Below are positions 8,495 to 18,124 of a stretch of 64,000 nucleotides of DNA, piece after piece. Position numbers and translations under genes: made by a program. The notes under the pieces were generated by a model. It did no database searches and was not told where the DNA came from. It saw only the letters and a list, made by a program, of their open reading frames with translations. This DNA is from Pseudaminobacter soli (ex Li et al. 2025) (GTDB lineage Bacteria; Pseudomonadota; Alphaproteobacteria; Rhizobiales; Rhizobiaceae). The stretch spans positions 2,170,001 through 2,234,000 of the forward strand of contig NZ_JARXVF010000001.1 of NCBI RefSeq assembly GCF_029892515.1. Direction: 5' to 3'. Within the stretch, counting starts at the first letter, position 1; every line of letters starts with the position of its first letter.

Positions 8495-11400
8495 ATGGCA
8501 ACCAAAACCACCACCGCCACCAACAAGTCATCTCAGTCAGTGAAAGCCGTCGAAAGGCCGGGCAGGCTTGCCGACTATCTGCTGGCGCGGGCGCCATCCG
8601 AGGACGTCGCCGACTATGACGCATCCGTCCTGAAGCGGTCGGCGGAACTGGCCGAACGCGCCGTCGCTGGCCACCACAAGGGCGAGACGGTGATCGCAAT
8701 CGACCGCGATCCGGAGATCAAGCTCGAGGGCCGGCAGCTGACGGCGGTCACCGTCGTCAACGACAACATGCCCTTCCTGTTCGACTCGATCCTGGGCGAG
8801 ATCAACGACAGCGTCGGCGAGGCCACGCTGGTCACCCACCCGGTGGTGCTGGTGCGGCACGGCAAGGACGGTGTGGAGGAAGTGCTGGGCGAAAGCGGCG
8901 CGCACAAGCAGGATGACCGCGGCGCCGACCGGCTGAGCGTGGTGCATGTCCATATCCGGGCGCTGAGCGACGAGCAGGCAGCCGGCCTCGAGGAGCGGCT
9001 GCGCAATGTGCTGTCGCAGGTGCATGCCGCCGTTGCCGACTGGAAGCCGATGCTGGCCCGGCTCGACCAGGCGATCACGCAATTCCGCTATGGCGAGACG
9101 CCGCTGGAGAAGGATGCTGTGGCCGAGGCGATTGCCTTCCTCGAATGGCTGCGCGACGACAATTTTACCTTCCTCGGCATGCGCGAGTTCCACTACACGG
9201 GCGGCGAGAAGACCGGCACGCTGGACCGCGCCGGCAAGCCCGGCCTCGGCATCCTCGCCAACGCCGACGTGCTGGTGCTGCGGCGCGACGCCGACGGCGA
9301 CAACATCACCACGCCCGAAATCCGCGCCTTCCTGCACGGACCCGAGCCGCTGATCGTCACCAAGGCGAACGGCAAGTCGGTGGTGCACCGCCGCGCCTAT
9401 CTCGACTACATCGGCGTGAAAACCTATGACGAGAAGGGCCGGCTGGCCGGCGAGCTGCGCATCGTGGGCCTGTTCACCTCCACCGCCTATACGCGCTCGG
9501 TGATGAAGATCCCCTATCTGCGCTCCAAGGCGCAGACCGTGCTCGACGCTTCCGGCTTCGACCGCGCCGACCATTCCGGCAAGGCGCTCATCAACGTGCT
9601 GGAAGGCTATCCGCGCGACGAGCTGTTTCAGACCTCGATCCCGACGCTGAGCAAGAACGCCGAGGCCATTCTTGGCCTGATCGAGCGGCCGCGCGTGCGC
9701 GCCCTCGTGCGCGTCGACCAGTTCGATCGCTTCGTCTCGGTGCTCGTTTTCGTGCCGCGCGATCGCTACGATTCGGACGTGCGCGAGAAGATCGGCACCT
9801 ATCTGAAAACCGTGTTCGAGGGCCGGCTGTCGGCCTACTATCCGGCCTTCCCCGAGGGTGGGCTGACGCGCATTCACTTCATCATCGGCCGTTCGGGCGG
9901 CAAGACGCCTGAGGTCGCGCAAGGCACGATCGAGGCAGCGATCCGCGACATCGTGCGGACCTGGGAGGACGCGCTGGCGGAAGCCGAGGCGGCATCCGGT
10001 GCCGACGCTGGGCTCGCCAAGATGGCCAACCGCTTCCCCGAAAGCTATCGCAACAGCTTTACGCCCGAACAGGCGCTGGCCGACGCGCGCCAGATCGTCA
10101 CGATCAGCGCCGACAACCCGATCGCCATCGATTTCTATCGCGATCATGGCCAGACGCCCGAACAGGCTTCGCTGAAGATCTACCACCACGGCGCGCCGGT
10201 GGCGCTGTCGCGGCGCGTCCCGATCCTGGAAAACGCTGGCTTCCGCGTCATCAGCGAGCGCACCTTCGAGGTGCGCGATGGCGCTGCGGGCTCGGTGTTC
10301 ATCCACGACATGGAGCTGGAGAACGGCTTCAACAAGCCGATCGACCTTTCCGACGACGACGGCGCGCTGTTCGACGAGGTGTTCCTGTCGGTGTGGCGCG
10401 GCGATGCCGACAATGACGGGTACAATGCGCTGGCGCAGACGGCTGCACTGCCGTCCTCCGCAATCGGCATTTTGCGCGCCTATGGCCGCTATTTGCAGCA
10501 GGCTGGCATTCCGCAGAGCCAGGACTTCATTGCCGCAGCGCTCAACCGCTACCCGCAGATCGCACGCGCCCTGTTCGAGCTGTTCGTTGCCCACTTCGAC
10601 CCGGCCGTGAAGGACGGCGAGGTGACGGCGATGCATCTCAAGGCGTCGATCAAGGATGCGCTGGAGCAGGTGCCGAACATCGACGACGACACCATCATCC
10701 GCCGCTACCTGAACCTCATCGAGGCTTCGGTTCGCACCAGTCATTTCGTGGCTGGTACGAAGGAAAAGGGCCAGTCGCTGGCGATCAAGCTCGATTCGCG
10801 TGCCATCGACGGACTGCCCGAGCCGCGGCCGTGGCGCGAGATCTTCGTCTACGGCCCCGAGGTCGAGGGCGTGCATCTGCGCTTCGGCTCCGTCGCACGC
10901 GGCGGCCTGCGCTGGTCCGACCGGGCGCAGGACTACCGCACCGAGGTGCTGGGTCTCGTCAAGGCGCAGCAGGTGAAGAACGCGGTCATCGTGCCGGTGG
11001 GCGCCAAGGGCGGCTTCTATCCAAAACGCCTGCCCGTGGGCGGCAGCCGCGACGCGGTGTTCGAGGCCGGCAAGGCCGCTTACATCAACTTCATCTCCAG
11101 CATGCTTTCGGTGACCGACAACATCGAGGGCGGCCATGTCGTGCCGCCGGTGGGTGTGACGCGCCGCGACGGCGACGACCCCTATTTCGTCGTTGCCGCC
11201 GACAAGGGCACGGCCACCTTCTCGGACACCGCCAACGGCATCAGCGAGGCGCATGGCTTCTGGCTGGACGACGCCTTCGCGTCGGGCGGTTCAGCCGGCT
11301 ATGACCACAAGAAGATGGGCATCACCGCGCGCGGCGCCTGGGAGGCGGTGAAGCGGCATTTCCGCGAGATGAACCGCGATATCCAGACCTCGCCCTTCAC

Positions 11401-13285
11401 GACGGTGGGCGTGGGCGACATGTCGGGCGACGTGTTCGGCAACGGCATGCTGCTTTCCGAGCAGACGAAGCTCATCGCCGCCTTTGACCATCGCGACATC
11501 TTCATCGATCCCGATCCGGACATGGCGGCTTCCTTTGCCGAGCGCAAGCGCATGTTCGCGCTGCCGCGCTCGAGCTGGCAGGACTATGACAAGACCAAGC
11601 TGTCGGCGGGCGGCATCATCGTCTCGCGCAACCAGAAGTCGGTGACGCTGCCGGCAGCGGCGGCGAAGGCCATCGGCCTTGCCAAGACCACCGCCTCGCC
11701 TACCGAGATCATCAACGCCATCCTCAAGGCGGATGTGGACCTCATGTGGTTCGGCGGCATCGGCACCTATCTGCGCGCCACCGGCGAGACCAACCAGGAA
11801 GTCGGCGACCGCGCCAACGACGCCATCCGCGTCACGGCGGCGGAAGTGCGCGCCAAGGTGATCGGCGAGGGCGCGAACCTCGGCGTCACCCAGCGCGCGC
11901 GCATCGAGTTCGGCCTGCTCGGCGGCCGCTGCAACTCCGACGCCATCGACAATTCGGCGGGCGTGAATTCGTCGGACGTCGAGGTCAACATCAAGATCGC
12001 GCTGGCCTCGGCCATGCGTAAGGGGGCACTGACCCGGCCCGCACGCAACAAGCTGCTGGCCGAGATGACCGACGAAGTGGGCGAGCTGGTGCTGTCCAAC
12101 AACTACCAGCAGCCGTTGGCGCTGTCCTTGCAGCAGAAGCGCGGCCTGGCCGACATCGCCCATCAGGGCAGGTTCATGAGCGCGCTGGAGACGCGCGGCC
12201 TGCTCGACCGCGCGGTCGAGTTCCTGCCGTCGGCGGCGGCCCTGGCCGAACGCGAAGCGCGTGGCGAGCCACTCACCCGGGCCGAGCTCGGCGTGCTTCT
12301 CGCCTACGCAAAAATCGTGCTGTTCTCCGACATCGTCGGCAGCGACCTTCTGGACGATCCGCATTTCGAGCGCGACCTGATGGGGTACTTCCCCGAGCGG
12401 ATGGCGAAGAAATATGCGGACGAGATCAAGGGCCACCGGCTGCGCCGCGAGATCATCGCGCGGGTGCTCGCCAACGACGTGGTCAATCGCGGCGGTCCGT
12501 CCTTCGTCAACCGGCTGCAGGAGGCCACCGGCCGCAGCGCGGCGGATGTGGTGCGCGCCTTCGTGGTGGTGCGGGCGGGCTTCGACCTGCCAGCGGTCTA
12601 TCGCGAGATCGACGCGCTCGACAACCGCATCGACGGGCAGCTGCAGATCGACCTCTACCAGTCGGTCGGTCGGCTGATCTTCGTCGCCACCAACTGGTAT
12701 CTGCGCAATGCCGCCGGCGAAGGCCCGATCGACCAGGAGATCGCAGCACTCTCCGAAGCGCGGCGGGCGCTGGAGCCCAAGCTGGCCGAACTGCTGCCGG
12801 CCTTCAACAAGGCACGCCTGGCCGACCGCCGCGGCGGTTTTGTCGCTGCCGGCGCGCCCGAAGGACTGGCCGAGCGGCTGGCGCTGGCCGACATCGCCGA
12901 GCTGATCCCGGACATCTCGCTGGTGGCGCAGGCCGCCAAGTCCGATATCGCAACGGCCGCCAAGGCTTTCTTCGCGGTCAGCGATGCGTTCCGCATCGCG
13001 CGCATGGAGGATGCGGCCCGGGCCATCACGCCATCCGACTACTATGACGAGCTGGCGCTTTCGCGCGCTACCGACACTATCGATGCCGCAAGACGCGGCA
13101 TTGCGGTGGCGGCGCTGGCCGGCTTCGGCAAGTCGGCCGATCCGGTGGCGGCCTGGCTGGAGGCTGGCGGCGAACGCGTCACGCGCATCCGCGAGCGGCT
13201 GCAGGGGCTGACCGAGGGCGGCGACATCACCGTGTCGCGGCTGTCGGTGGCTTCCGGGCTGATGAGCGACCTGACGGGGGCATGA
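8495..13285 (+). CDS. gdhB: Large NAD-dependent glutamate dehydrogenase (about 180 kDa class)
   Basis: Catabolic NAD-specific glutamate dehydrogenase (glutamate + NAD+ to 2-oxoglutarate + ammonia), 1596 residues, the very large class known from Streptomyces, Pseudomonas and rhizobia. The long N-terminal region (about 1-700) carries ACT-like regulatory modules, seen as VTVVNDNMPFLFDSILGEI at about 84-102. The catalytic core includes LRFGSVARGGLRWSDRAQDYRTE and the lysine-bearing VGAKGGFYPK (about 835-845). The nucleotide-binding part reads GEGANLGVTQRARIEFG (about 1123-1139) followed by GGRCNSDAIDNSAGVNSSD. A C-terminal helical region completes it. It has its own long upstream spacer and seems monocistronic. 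The family is certain; the symbol follows common usage for this class and differs between species. Confidence 0.95.
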   Translation: MATKTTTATNKSSQSVKAVERPGRLADYLLARAPSEDVADYDASVLKRSAELAERAVAGHHKGETVIAIDRDPEIKLEGRQLTAVTVVNDNMPFLFDSILGEINDSVGEATLVTHPVVLVRHGKDGVEEVLGESGAHKQDDRGADRLSVVHVHIRALSDEQAAGLEERLRNVLSQVHAAVADWKPMLARLDQAITQFRYGETPLEKDAVAEAIAFLEWLRDDNFTFLGMREFHYTGGEKTGTLDRAGKPGLGILANADVLVLRRDADGDNITTPEIRAFLHGPEPLIVTKANGKSVVHRRAYLDYIGVKTYDEKGRLAGELRIVGLFTSTAYTRSVMKIPYLRSKAQTVLDASGFDRADHSGKALINVLEGYPRDELFQTSIPTLSKNAEAILGLIERPRVRALVRVDQFDRFVSVLVFVPRDRYDSDVREKIGTYLKTVFEGRLSAYYPAFPEGGLTRIHFIIGRSGGKTPEVAQGTIEAAIRDIVRTWEDALAEAEAASGADAGLAKMANRFPESYRNSFTPEQALADARQIVTISADNPIAIDFYRDHGQTPEQASLKIYHHGAPVALSRRVPILENAGFRVISERTFEVRDGAAGSVFIHDMELENGFNKPIDLSDDDGALFDEVFLSVWRGDADNDGYNALAQTAALPSSAIGILRAYGRYLQQAGIPQSQDFIAAALNRYPQIARALFELFVAHFDPAVKDGEVTAMHLKASIKDALEQVPNIDDDTIIRRYLNLIEASVRTSHFVAGTKEKGQSLAIKLDSRAIDGLPEPRPWREIFVYGPEVEGVHLRFGSVARGGLRWSDRAQDYRTEVLGLVKAQQVKNAVIVPVGAKGGFYPKRLPVGGSRDAVFEAGKAAYINFISSMLSVTDNIEGGHVVPPVGVTRRDGDDPYFVVAADKGTATFSDTANGISEAHGFWLDDAFASGGSAGYDHKKMGITARGAWEAVKRHFREMNRDIQTSPFTTVGVGDMSGDVFGNGMLLSEQTKLIAAFDHRDIFIDPDPDMAASFAERKRMFALPRSSWQDYDKTKLSAGGIIVSRNQKSVTLPAAAAKAIGLAKTTASPTEIINAILKADVDLMWFGGIGTYLRATGETNQEVGDRANDAIRVTAAEVRAKVIGEGANLGVTQRARIEFGLLGGRCNSDAIDNSAGVNSSDVEVNIKIALASAMRKGALTRPARNKLLAEMTDEVGELVLSNNYQQPLALSLQQKRGLADIAHQGRFMSALETRGLLDRAVEFLPSAAALAEREARGEPLTRAELGVLLAYAKIVLFSDIVGSDLLDDPHFERDLMGYFPERMAKKYADEIKGHRLRREIIARVLANDVVNRGGPSFVNRLQEATGRSAADVVRAFVVVRAGFDLPAVYREIDALDNRIDGQLQIDLYQSVGRLIFVATNWYLRNAAGEGPIDQEIAALSEARRALEPKLAELLPAFNKARLADRRGGFVAAGAPEGLAERLALADIAELIPDISLVAQAAKSDIATAAKAFFAVSDAFRIARMEDAARAITPSDYYDELALSRATDTIDAARRGIAVAALAGFGKSADPVAAWLEAGGERVTRIRERLQGLTEGGDITVSRLSVASGLMSDLTGA

Positions 13286-13817
13286 GACGCTGAACGTGTC
13301 TCAGCTCGCCTGACTAGCACATGAAGAAACGGCGGACTGGATGGGGGAGTTGCTCGTCCAGTCCACGCCTTCAAAGCGGCCCTGAACACGTCCGATGGTC
13401 GGTTGCGGCCGCCGATGGCTTGGCGCCCATCGCACCCTCGCTCTCCGATGGGTGCGTACTTTTTCTTGCAATCGACGCGAGACTGATCGTTCATTTTTGT
13501 GCGCATGGCGTGTCTTGAATAGACACCCGACCGGTCTTACCTTGCTTAAAATGCGTCCTCAAAGCGCTTTGGAAGCGGTTTTGCATAGCCATTGCTAAGC
13601 CATTGATCTGCCGTCCGATATCCGAAATTTCCGAGCGCGAAATGCGAGCTAAGGCGTCGGCATGTGACATTCCATGTCCGATCGAAAGCAAAATTTAACC
13701 ATAATTGTCCATCCTTTCTCCATCACTCGTTCAAAGGGGACAAGCCGAAAGTCTCGCATTTGAGGTCGCTAGTCGACCTTGAGCCCTTGCGGGGGTTACC
13801 GGTTTGGTTACGCGTTA
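13286..13817. other. Spacer between glutamate dehydrogenase and the DUF2778 gene
   Basis: I see no gene here. It holds a perfect eight-base hairpin (GGACTGGA 13334-13341 with TCCAGTCC 13357-13364) and a terminator-like hairpin at 13423-13455. The remainder (13456-13780) is comparatively AT-rich and presumably includes the promoter of the next gene. Confidence 0.5.
13423..13462 (+). terminator. Probable terminator downstream of glutamate dehydrogenase
   Basis: A ten-base stem (GCGCCCATCG/CGATGGGTGC, one G-T pair) is followed by GTACTTTTTC. It lies about 140 bases after the dehydrogenase stop, so a second, nearer stop cannot be excluded. Confidence 0.5.
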
Positions 13818-15176
13818 GTGAGTAAGACAGTTCGTACACAATCCTTGCGCCGTCTTGTGCGCCCGTTGCTGATTACCTGCTTTGGCACCGCTTTTGCCGG
13901 CATGACCTTGTGGTCGGTTGCCGGCATGGTGTCGGTAAGCAGCAGCTCTCTCGCCCTCGGCTCGAGCCCCTTCCAGGCCCAGCCGCAGTTCTACTCGGCC
14001 AAGAGCATGCAGGCGCTTTTGTCGGATGAGCAAGCCAAGACCGGCAAGTCGCCGAGGCTGCCCGCCGCGGCAGCGCGGGCCTTCGTGGCCGCGAGGCTGA
14101 ACCCGATTGAAGCGGATCTCGCCCTCCATGGCGACATTCTCGGAACCGCCGATGCAGGCGGCGCCGCATTACGCTTCGATGACGTCGTCAAGCAGGCCGC
14201 GCTGACACCTGAAAAACTCGCCGGCCTGTTCACCGGTTCCAATGCCAAAAAGTCGCACCGCCCGGCCGCTGCAAAAGCCGCCGCGCCCGCCGGAGGCCGG
14301 TCGGCCTTGATGGCCGCGGCGCCGGTCAACCAGCCGCAGCATATGCTGGCCTATGCCGATCCCACTCCGGGCGGAGCGGCTGGTGCTGCCTTGTCGGCCT
14401 TGCTGACGCCTCCGGCGACAGAGGACCTCGCTTCGCAGCAGCAGGAACTCGACATGGACGATGCCGCAGCTGGCCTGCCCGTCTATGAGGACACGCCGTC
14501 CGCCGGCCCGATGCCGCAGCTTCGCCCGGGTGGCGAGCAGGCTCCCAAGAAGGCCGCCGAGGCGGAGAAGCCCGCCGCTCGCCAGCCCGAAGAGGCGGCA
14601 GCGCCGAAGAGCGACGACACCAAGAAGGCCGATGAAGCTGAAGCGCCGAAGAAGCAGCTCGCCTCTGCGCGTCCGGATTATCCGGAGGACAGGTCGACAG
14701 GCGGTGGCATCGGCCAGAGGCTGCGCAACATGTTCGGCGGCACCACCAAGCCCGGACACGGCGTGGCCGTCTACGACATCAGCGCTGCGAAGGTCTACAT
14801 GCCCGACGGCAGCGTGCTCGAGGCGCATTCCGGCGTCGGCAAGATGGCCGACGACCCGCGCTATGTGAACGTCAAGATGAACGGGCCGACGCCGCCGCAC
14901 ACCTATAATCTCAAGATGCGTGAAGCGCGCTTCCATGGCGTCGAGGCAATCCGCATGCTGCCCGCCGACGGCAAGAACAAGTATGGCCGCGACGGATTCC
15001 TCACCCACAGCTACCTGCTGCGCGGGCGCCAGGCACAGTCGCACGGCTGCGTCGCCTTCAAGGACTACAAGCGTTTCCTCGCCGCGTTCAAGGCGGGCAA
15101 GGTCAAGCAGATCATCGTGGTGCCGAACGGCGGCCAGGAAACCATGCGCCTTGCTTCCAACGGCAAGAGCGCCTGA
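13818..15176 (+). CDS. Membrane-anchored protein with C-terminal DUF2778 (Tlde1/L,D-transpeptidase-like) domain
   Basis: About 452 residues from GTG 13818; a TTG at 13779 would add 13 residues, and neither has a convincing ribosome binding site. An N-terminal basic stretch and one hydrophobic segment (PLLITCFGTAFAGMTLWSVA) indicate a signal anchor, so the rest should be periplasmic. Residues about 60-300 are low-complexity Ala/Pro/Lys-rich linker. The C-terminal domain, beginning near VAVYDISAAKVYMPDGSVLEAHSG, ends with HSYLLRGRQAQSHGC (about 395-411), a His...Ser-His-Gly-Cys arrangement as in DUF2778 and L,D-transpeptidase-like enzymes. Salmonella Tlde1, a peptidoglycan-targeting type VI effector, belongs to DUF2778. 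No type VI genes are nearby, so a housekeeping cell-wall role is more likely. Function is inference. Confidence 0.8.
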   Translation: MSKTVRTQSLRRLVRPLLITCFGTAFAGMTLWSVAGMVSVSSSSLALGSSPFQAQPQFYSAKSMQALLSDEQAKTGKSPRLPAAAARAFVAARLNPIEADLALHGDILGTADAGGAALRFDDVVKQAALTPEKLAGLFTGSNAKKSHRPAAAKAAAPAGGRSALMAAAPVNQPQHMLAYADPTPGGAAGAALSALLTPPATEDLASQQQELDMDDAAAGLPVYEDTPSAGPMPQLRPGGEQAPKKAAEAEKPAARQPEEAAAPKSDDTKKADEAEAPKKQLASARPDYPEDRSTGGGIGQRLRNMFGGTTKPGHGVAVYDISAAKVYMPDGSVLEAHSGVGKMADDPRYVNVKMNGPTPPHTYNLKMREARFHGVEAIRMLPADGKNKYGRDGFLTHSYLLRGRQAQSHGCVAFKDYKRFLAAFKAGKVKQIIVVPNGGQETMRLASNGKSA

Positions 15177-15185
15177 GCTCCAGGA

Positions 15186-15228
15186 GCATGATCCCGAAAA
15201 GTTGCAGACTTTTCGGATAAGGTCATGC
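15186..15228 (+). repeat. Dispersed rhizobial palindromic element, copy 1
   Basis: GCATGATCCCGAAAAGTTGC followed by AGACTTTTCGGATAAGGTCATGC. The arms GCATGA...CCGAAAAGT and ACTTTTCGG...TCATGC pair across a short loop. A second copy in the opposite orientation is at 51338-51380, matching at nearly every position. It sits 9 bases after the DUF2778 gene and may also act as its transcript end. Confidence 0.75.
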
Positions 15229-15320
15229 TTCAAAACAAAATCTTAGAGTGAGATGACGATCCAAGGGACAGTCATCTCTCTCTCTTTAGAAGCGGTGGAA
15301 CGCTCCAGCCCTGAACCGCT

Positions 15321-16046
15321 CTAAAAATTCGTCAGCAGGGTCGTTCTCATCACCTCGCCCGGGCCAGCCTGAGGCTCCGAAACCGGCAGGCTGAGCACGA
15401 TCTCGCCTTCCTGGTTGAAAGGCGGAGCTTCCAGGTAGACCCCGGAGCCGAACGTCACGCGGGTGTCTGGCCCAACGCGCTTGTCGATGTTGGGCGCGGT
15501 CAGGCTGAAAGGCGCAGGCAGGTGCTCGGTGACGAGCACGTATCCGTGCGCTTTCGAGCGTTCCAAAATCCTTGCGATGGCAGCGTTGTCGAGATGCTGT
15601 AGCACTTGCCTGATGATGCAGAGGTCCGATCGGGGAAAGTCCTGCTCGCTTGCGTCGGCGCATTCGAAGGAGATGCCCTTGCGGCCGAACGCGGCTCTGT
15701 TTCGTTCGATGACGAAAGCCGAAACGTCCACCCCAAGGTAACGCTGGACATCGTTCGCATACTGCCGTCCGACGGCGAAGTCGCCGCAGCCGATTTCGAC
15801 GATGCTTTTCACCTGTCGCTCTTTGATGAAACTGCGCAGGAACGCGACGTAGGTTTCGACCGAAGGGTCATAGGTGCCCGAACCCGAGTAGGCCTGGCCG
15901 TCTGCCGCTTCGCCCCATAGCGAGCGCCGATATATGGCTTCGAACACCTGGGCGTTCGACTTGCCCAGGGCACCGTTCTTCAACGCAGATCGCAAACGTC
16001 GGTACGGGTTCTTCAGGGGCCCCGGAATGAGCGGCTCGATTTTCAT
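15321..16046 (-). CDS. Class I SAM-dependent methyltransferase, substrate unknown
   Basis: A 241-residue protein with a Rossmann-fold methyltransferase core. Motif I is VEIGCGDFAVG (83-93), followed by the acidic end of strand 2 in YLGVDVSAFVIERN, the motif II region FECADASEQDFP and the post-motif helix LCIIRQVLQHLDN. The N terminus (residues 1-60) resembles glycan- or lipid-modifying methyltransferases but gives no firm substrate. It stands alone between the DUF2778 gene and the min genes, with no glycosyltransferase neighbours. The final ATG candidate at 16046 gives the full-length domain. Confidence 0.8.
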   Translation of the reverse strand: MKIEPLIPGPLKNPYRRLRSALKNGALGKSNAQVFEAIYRRSLWGEAADGQAYSGSGTYDPSVETYVAFLRSFIKERQVKSIVEIGCGDFAVGRQYANDVQRYLGVDVSAFVIERNRAAFGRKGISFECADASEQDFPRSDLCIIRQVLQHLDNAAIARILERSKAHGYVLVTEHLPAPFSLTAPNIDKRVGPDTRVTFGSGVYLEAPPFNQEGEIVLSLPVSEPQAGPGEVMRTTLLTNF

Positions 16047-16283
16047 CTCACATCCTTGGTTTCCGAGTACGCAATCGGCCAGTTCGGGAACAAGCCGCAG
16101 GTCAGGAATTGATGCAGTGAAACGACGCTTATGAATGGGCTGTCGGACTATGTCGGCGGACCGTCAGGCCATGCCGGGCAACGATAGCATGCGCTAGGGG
16201 CGGGTCAATGGGAGTAAGGGGCCGCCCCTGATTCGACGCGGATAGGGCTTCGTGGCTCTGAACCGGCGCAGCGCGGAAAGGCA

Positions 16284-16323
16284 GTTCAAGTTCCGCGTTA
16301 CGGGAAAAAAACGGGACTTGAAC
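16284..16323. repeat. Inverted repeat downstream of minE
   Basis: GTTCAAGTTCCG (16284-16295) and CGGGACTTGAAC (16312-16323) are complementary at eleven of twelve positions, around a centre containing seven A. It begins 13 bases beyond the minE stop on the minus strand, so it could end or stabilise the min transcript, although the T-run lies in the loop and not after the stem. Confidence 0.45.
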
Positions 16324-16335
16324 CGCGACGGCCTC

Positions 16336-16605
16336 TCAGAACGCGGGCGAGGCGGTCGCGCCCCCGTTCGGGATATGAATGTCGATCTCCAGCGTCGACG
16401 TGGTCTTGCCGCGTTCCATGGTGATGCGCACGTCGTCCTGGTTGATCTGAACGTGCTTGGCGATCACGGCCATGATCTCCTCGCGCAGCACGGCGACGAG
16501 ATCAGGCTGGTTGCGGTTGTTGCGCTCATAGGCCAGCAGGACCTGCAGGCGCTCGCGGGCCACAGGCGCACTGGCGCGACGTTTGAAGATGTCTAATAGG
16601 CTCAT
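16336..16605 (-). CDS. minE: Cell division topological specificity factor MinE
   Basis: An 89-residue MinE. The N-terminal amphipathic [10 protein letters not shown] is the membrane-binding and MinD-activating part, followed by the anti-MinCD helix ([13 protein letters not shown]) and the C-terminal topological specificity domain ([31 protein letters not shown]). MinE stimulates the MinD ATPase and drives pole-to-pole oscillation, keeping the septum at mid-cell. Its start overlaps the minD stop by four bases. Operon order minC-minD-minE on the minus strand. Confidence 0.97.
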   Translation of the reverse strand: MSLLDIFKRRASAPVARERLQVLLAYERNNRNQPDLVAVLREEIMAVIAKHVQINQDDVRITMERGKTTSTLEIDIHIPNGGATASPAF

Positions 16606-17417
16606 GCCACTCTCCTTCCCAGAAGACGGTTAAGGAGACCTTTCTTTTCGACCGGCAGGACCATCGGCACGTCCTCGCCCTGCAGTCGTCTGGCGGCGTC
16701 CGCATAGGCGCGGGCGGCGGCATTGGTGGGTTCGTTGAGCGTCACCGGCGAGCCGACGTTAGAGGCGCGCAGCACGCCCTGGCTCTCGGGAATGATGCCG
16801 AGCAGCGGCGTGGACAGGATTTCCAGGACGTCGTCGATGCTCAGCATCTCGCCGCGCGCGGCGCGGGCCGGATCGTAGCGCGTGACGAGGATGTGCTTGC
16901 TGACGCTCTCGCCACGCTCGGCCTTCAAGGTCTTTGAATCGAGCAGGCCGATGATGCGGTCCGAATCGCGCACGGAGCTCACCTCCGGATTGGTGACGAT
17001 GACCGCTTCGTCGGCAAAGCGCATGGCAAGCTGGGCGCCGCGCTCGATGCCGGCCGGGCTGTCGCACAGCACGTAGTCGAACTTTTCCTGCAGCCTGGCG
17101 ATGACGCTGGCAACACCTTCCTCGGTGAGGGCATCCTTGTCGCGCGTCTGCGAGGCGGGCAGCAGGAACAGCGTCTCCACGCGCTTGTCGCGGATCAGCG
17201 CCTGCGAAAGCTTGGCCACGCCTTGCGTGACGTTGACCAGGTCGAACACCACGCGCCGCTCTGCACCCATGACCAGGTCGAGATTGCGCAGGCCGACGTC
17301 GAAGTCGATCAGCACCACCTTCTTGCCGGACTGGGCCAGAACGGCACCGAGGGCGGCGGTCGAGGTCGTTTTCCCGACGCCGCCCTTGCCAGATGTGACG
17401 ACCACTACCTTGCCCAT
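16602..17417 (-). CDS. minD: Septum site-determining ATPase MinD
   Basis: A 271-residue ParA/MinD-type ATPase that oscillates on the membrane and recruits MinC. The deviant Walker A motif GKGGVGKTT is at residues 10-18. The switch region is [11 protein letters not shown] and the C terminus is the amphipathic membrane-targeting helix [13 protein letters not shown] chose ATG 17417 because GGAG lies 8 bases upstream and [13 protein letters not shown] matches the family start; the in-frame ATG at 17438 overlaps minC and would add seven residues. Longer in-frame extensions lie inside minC and are artefacts. Confidence 0.97.
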   Translation of the reverse strand: MGKVVVVTSGKGGVGKTTSTAALGAVLAQSGKKVVLIDFDVGLRNLDLVMGAERRVVFDLVNVTQGVAKLSQALIRDKRVETLFLLPASQTRDKDALTEEGVASVIARLQEKFDYVLCDSPAGIERGAQLAMRFADEAVIVTNPEVSSVRDSDRIIGLLDSKTLKAERGESVSKHILVTRYDPARAARGEMLSIDDVLEILSTPLLGIIPESQGVLRASNVGSPVTLNEPTNAAARAYADAARRLQGEDVPMVLPVEKKGLLNRLLGRRVA

Positions 17418-17434
17418 GTTCTTGTCTCCGATTG

Positions 17435-18124
17435 TCATTTTAGGGGTGCGACCAGAATTACGCCTTCGTGCAGATAGGCCTGTATCGGCCTGCCGCGTGT
17501 GGAAGGCTCCATGTCCTCCGCGGTGCGATACCACCCGTCGATTGCCAGAAGTTCAGCTTCGTTCTTGCGGCAGAAGATCCGCGCCGTCTGGTCTCCCCAG
17601 GCGCCTGCAAAGGCGCGTCCGCGCAAAGTTCCGTAGACGTGGATGGAGCCGCCGGCGAGGATCTCGGAGCCGGAACTGGCCGATCCGAGGATGATCACAT
17701 CCCCATGCGGGTGATTGATCGACTGGCCCGAGCGGATCGGCGATTCGATGATCAACGTGTTCGATGCCGCCGGCTCTTCCGAATCGATCGGCGTGGCGGC
17801 CTCTTCGGGCGCTTCCTCGATGAGCTTTTCCTTGGCGCCCACCAGCAGCGGAGGCAGGTCGAGGGGGAGGCTGTCGATGTCCTTGGATTCGATCGCGTAG
17901 GTGCGTATGCCGCGCTCGCCAAGCTGCGCTACTAGACCCGCGATCTCGGCGGCCTCCGGCTTCAGCGCCTTCAGGTCGAGCACGACGGGACGACCGGTGA
18001 AGAAGCCGGGGGAGTTCTCGATCCAGCGATCAAGATCCTGCAGCCACTCTTCCAGCGGCGCTTCTGGGACGAGCGCGAAGGCGACGAATGATCGGGCGCG
18101 AAAGCGTATGGACTTATTCTGCAT
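17435..18124 (-). CDS. minC: Septum formation inhibitor MinC
   Basis: A 229-residue MinC, which inhibits FtsZ polymerisation at the poles when recruited by MinD. The N-terminal domain (about 1-105) begins KSIRFRARSFVAFALVPEAPL. After a linker, the C-terminal beta-helix domain reads GDVIILGSASSGSEILAGGSIHVYGTLRGRAFAG with the typical G-rich turns and ends with the GVILVAPLK strand. ATG 18124 is preferred because upstream codons have no MinC content. It has no clear Shine-Dalgarno. First gene of minCDE, divergent from the UMF1-type transporter. Confidence 0.95.
   Translation of the reverse strand: MQNKSIRFRARSFVAFALVPEAPLEEWLQDLDRWIENSPGFFTGRPVVLDLKALKPEAAEIAGLVAQLGERGIRTYAIESKDIDSLPLDLPPLLVGAKEKLIEEAPEEAATPIDSEEPAASNTLIIESPIRSGQSINHPHGDVIILGSASSGSEILAGGSIHVYGTLRGRAFAGAWGDQTARIFCRKNEAELLAIDGWYRTAEDMEPSTRGRPIQAYLHEGVILVAPLK

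Noticed and set aside
8537-11254. 905-codon open frame antisense to the glutamate dehydrogenase
   Set aside because: Shadow of the real gene with no domain content.
13779-13817. Earlier TTG start for the DUF2778 protein
   Set aside because: It would place extra residues before the basic signal-anchor start without a better ribosome binding site; GTG 13818 is preferred, though not with certainty.
16312-16390. Possible tRNA gene on the minus strand near minE
   Set aside because: A T-arm-like GGTTCAAGTCC is present but no acceptor stem or anticodon arm can be formed, and the 5' side is minE coding sequence.
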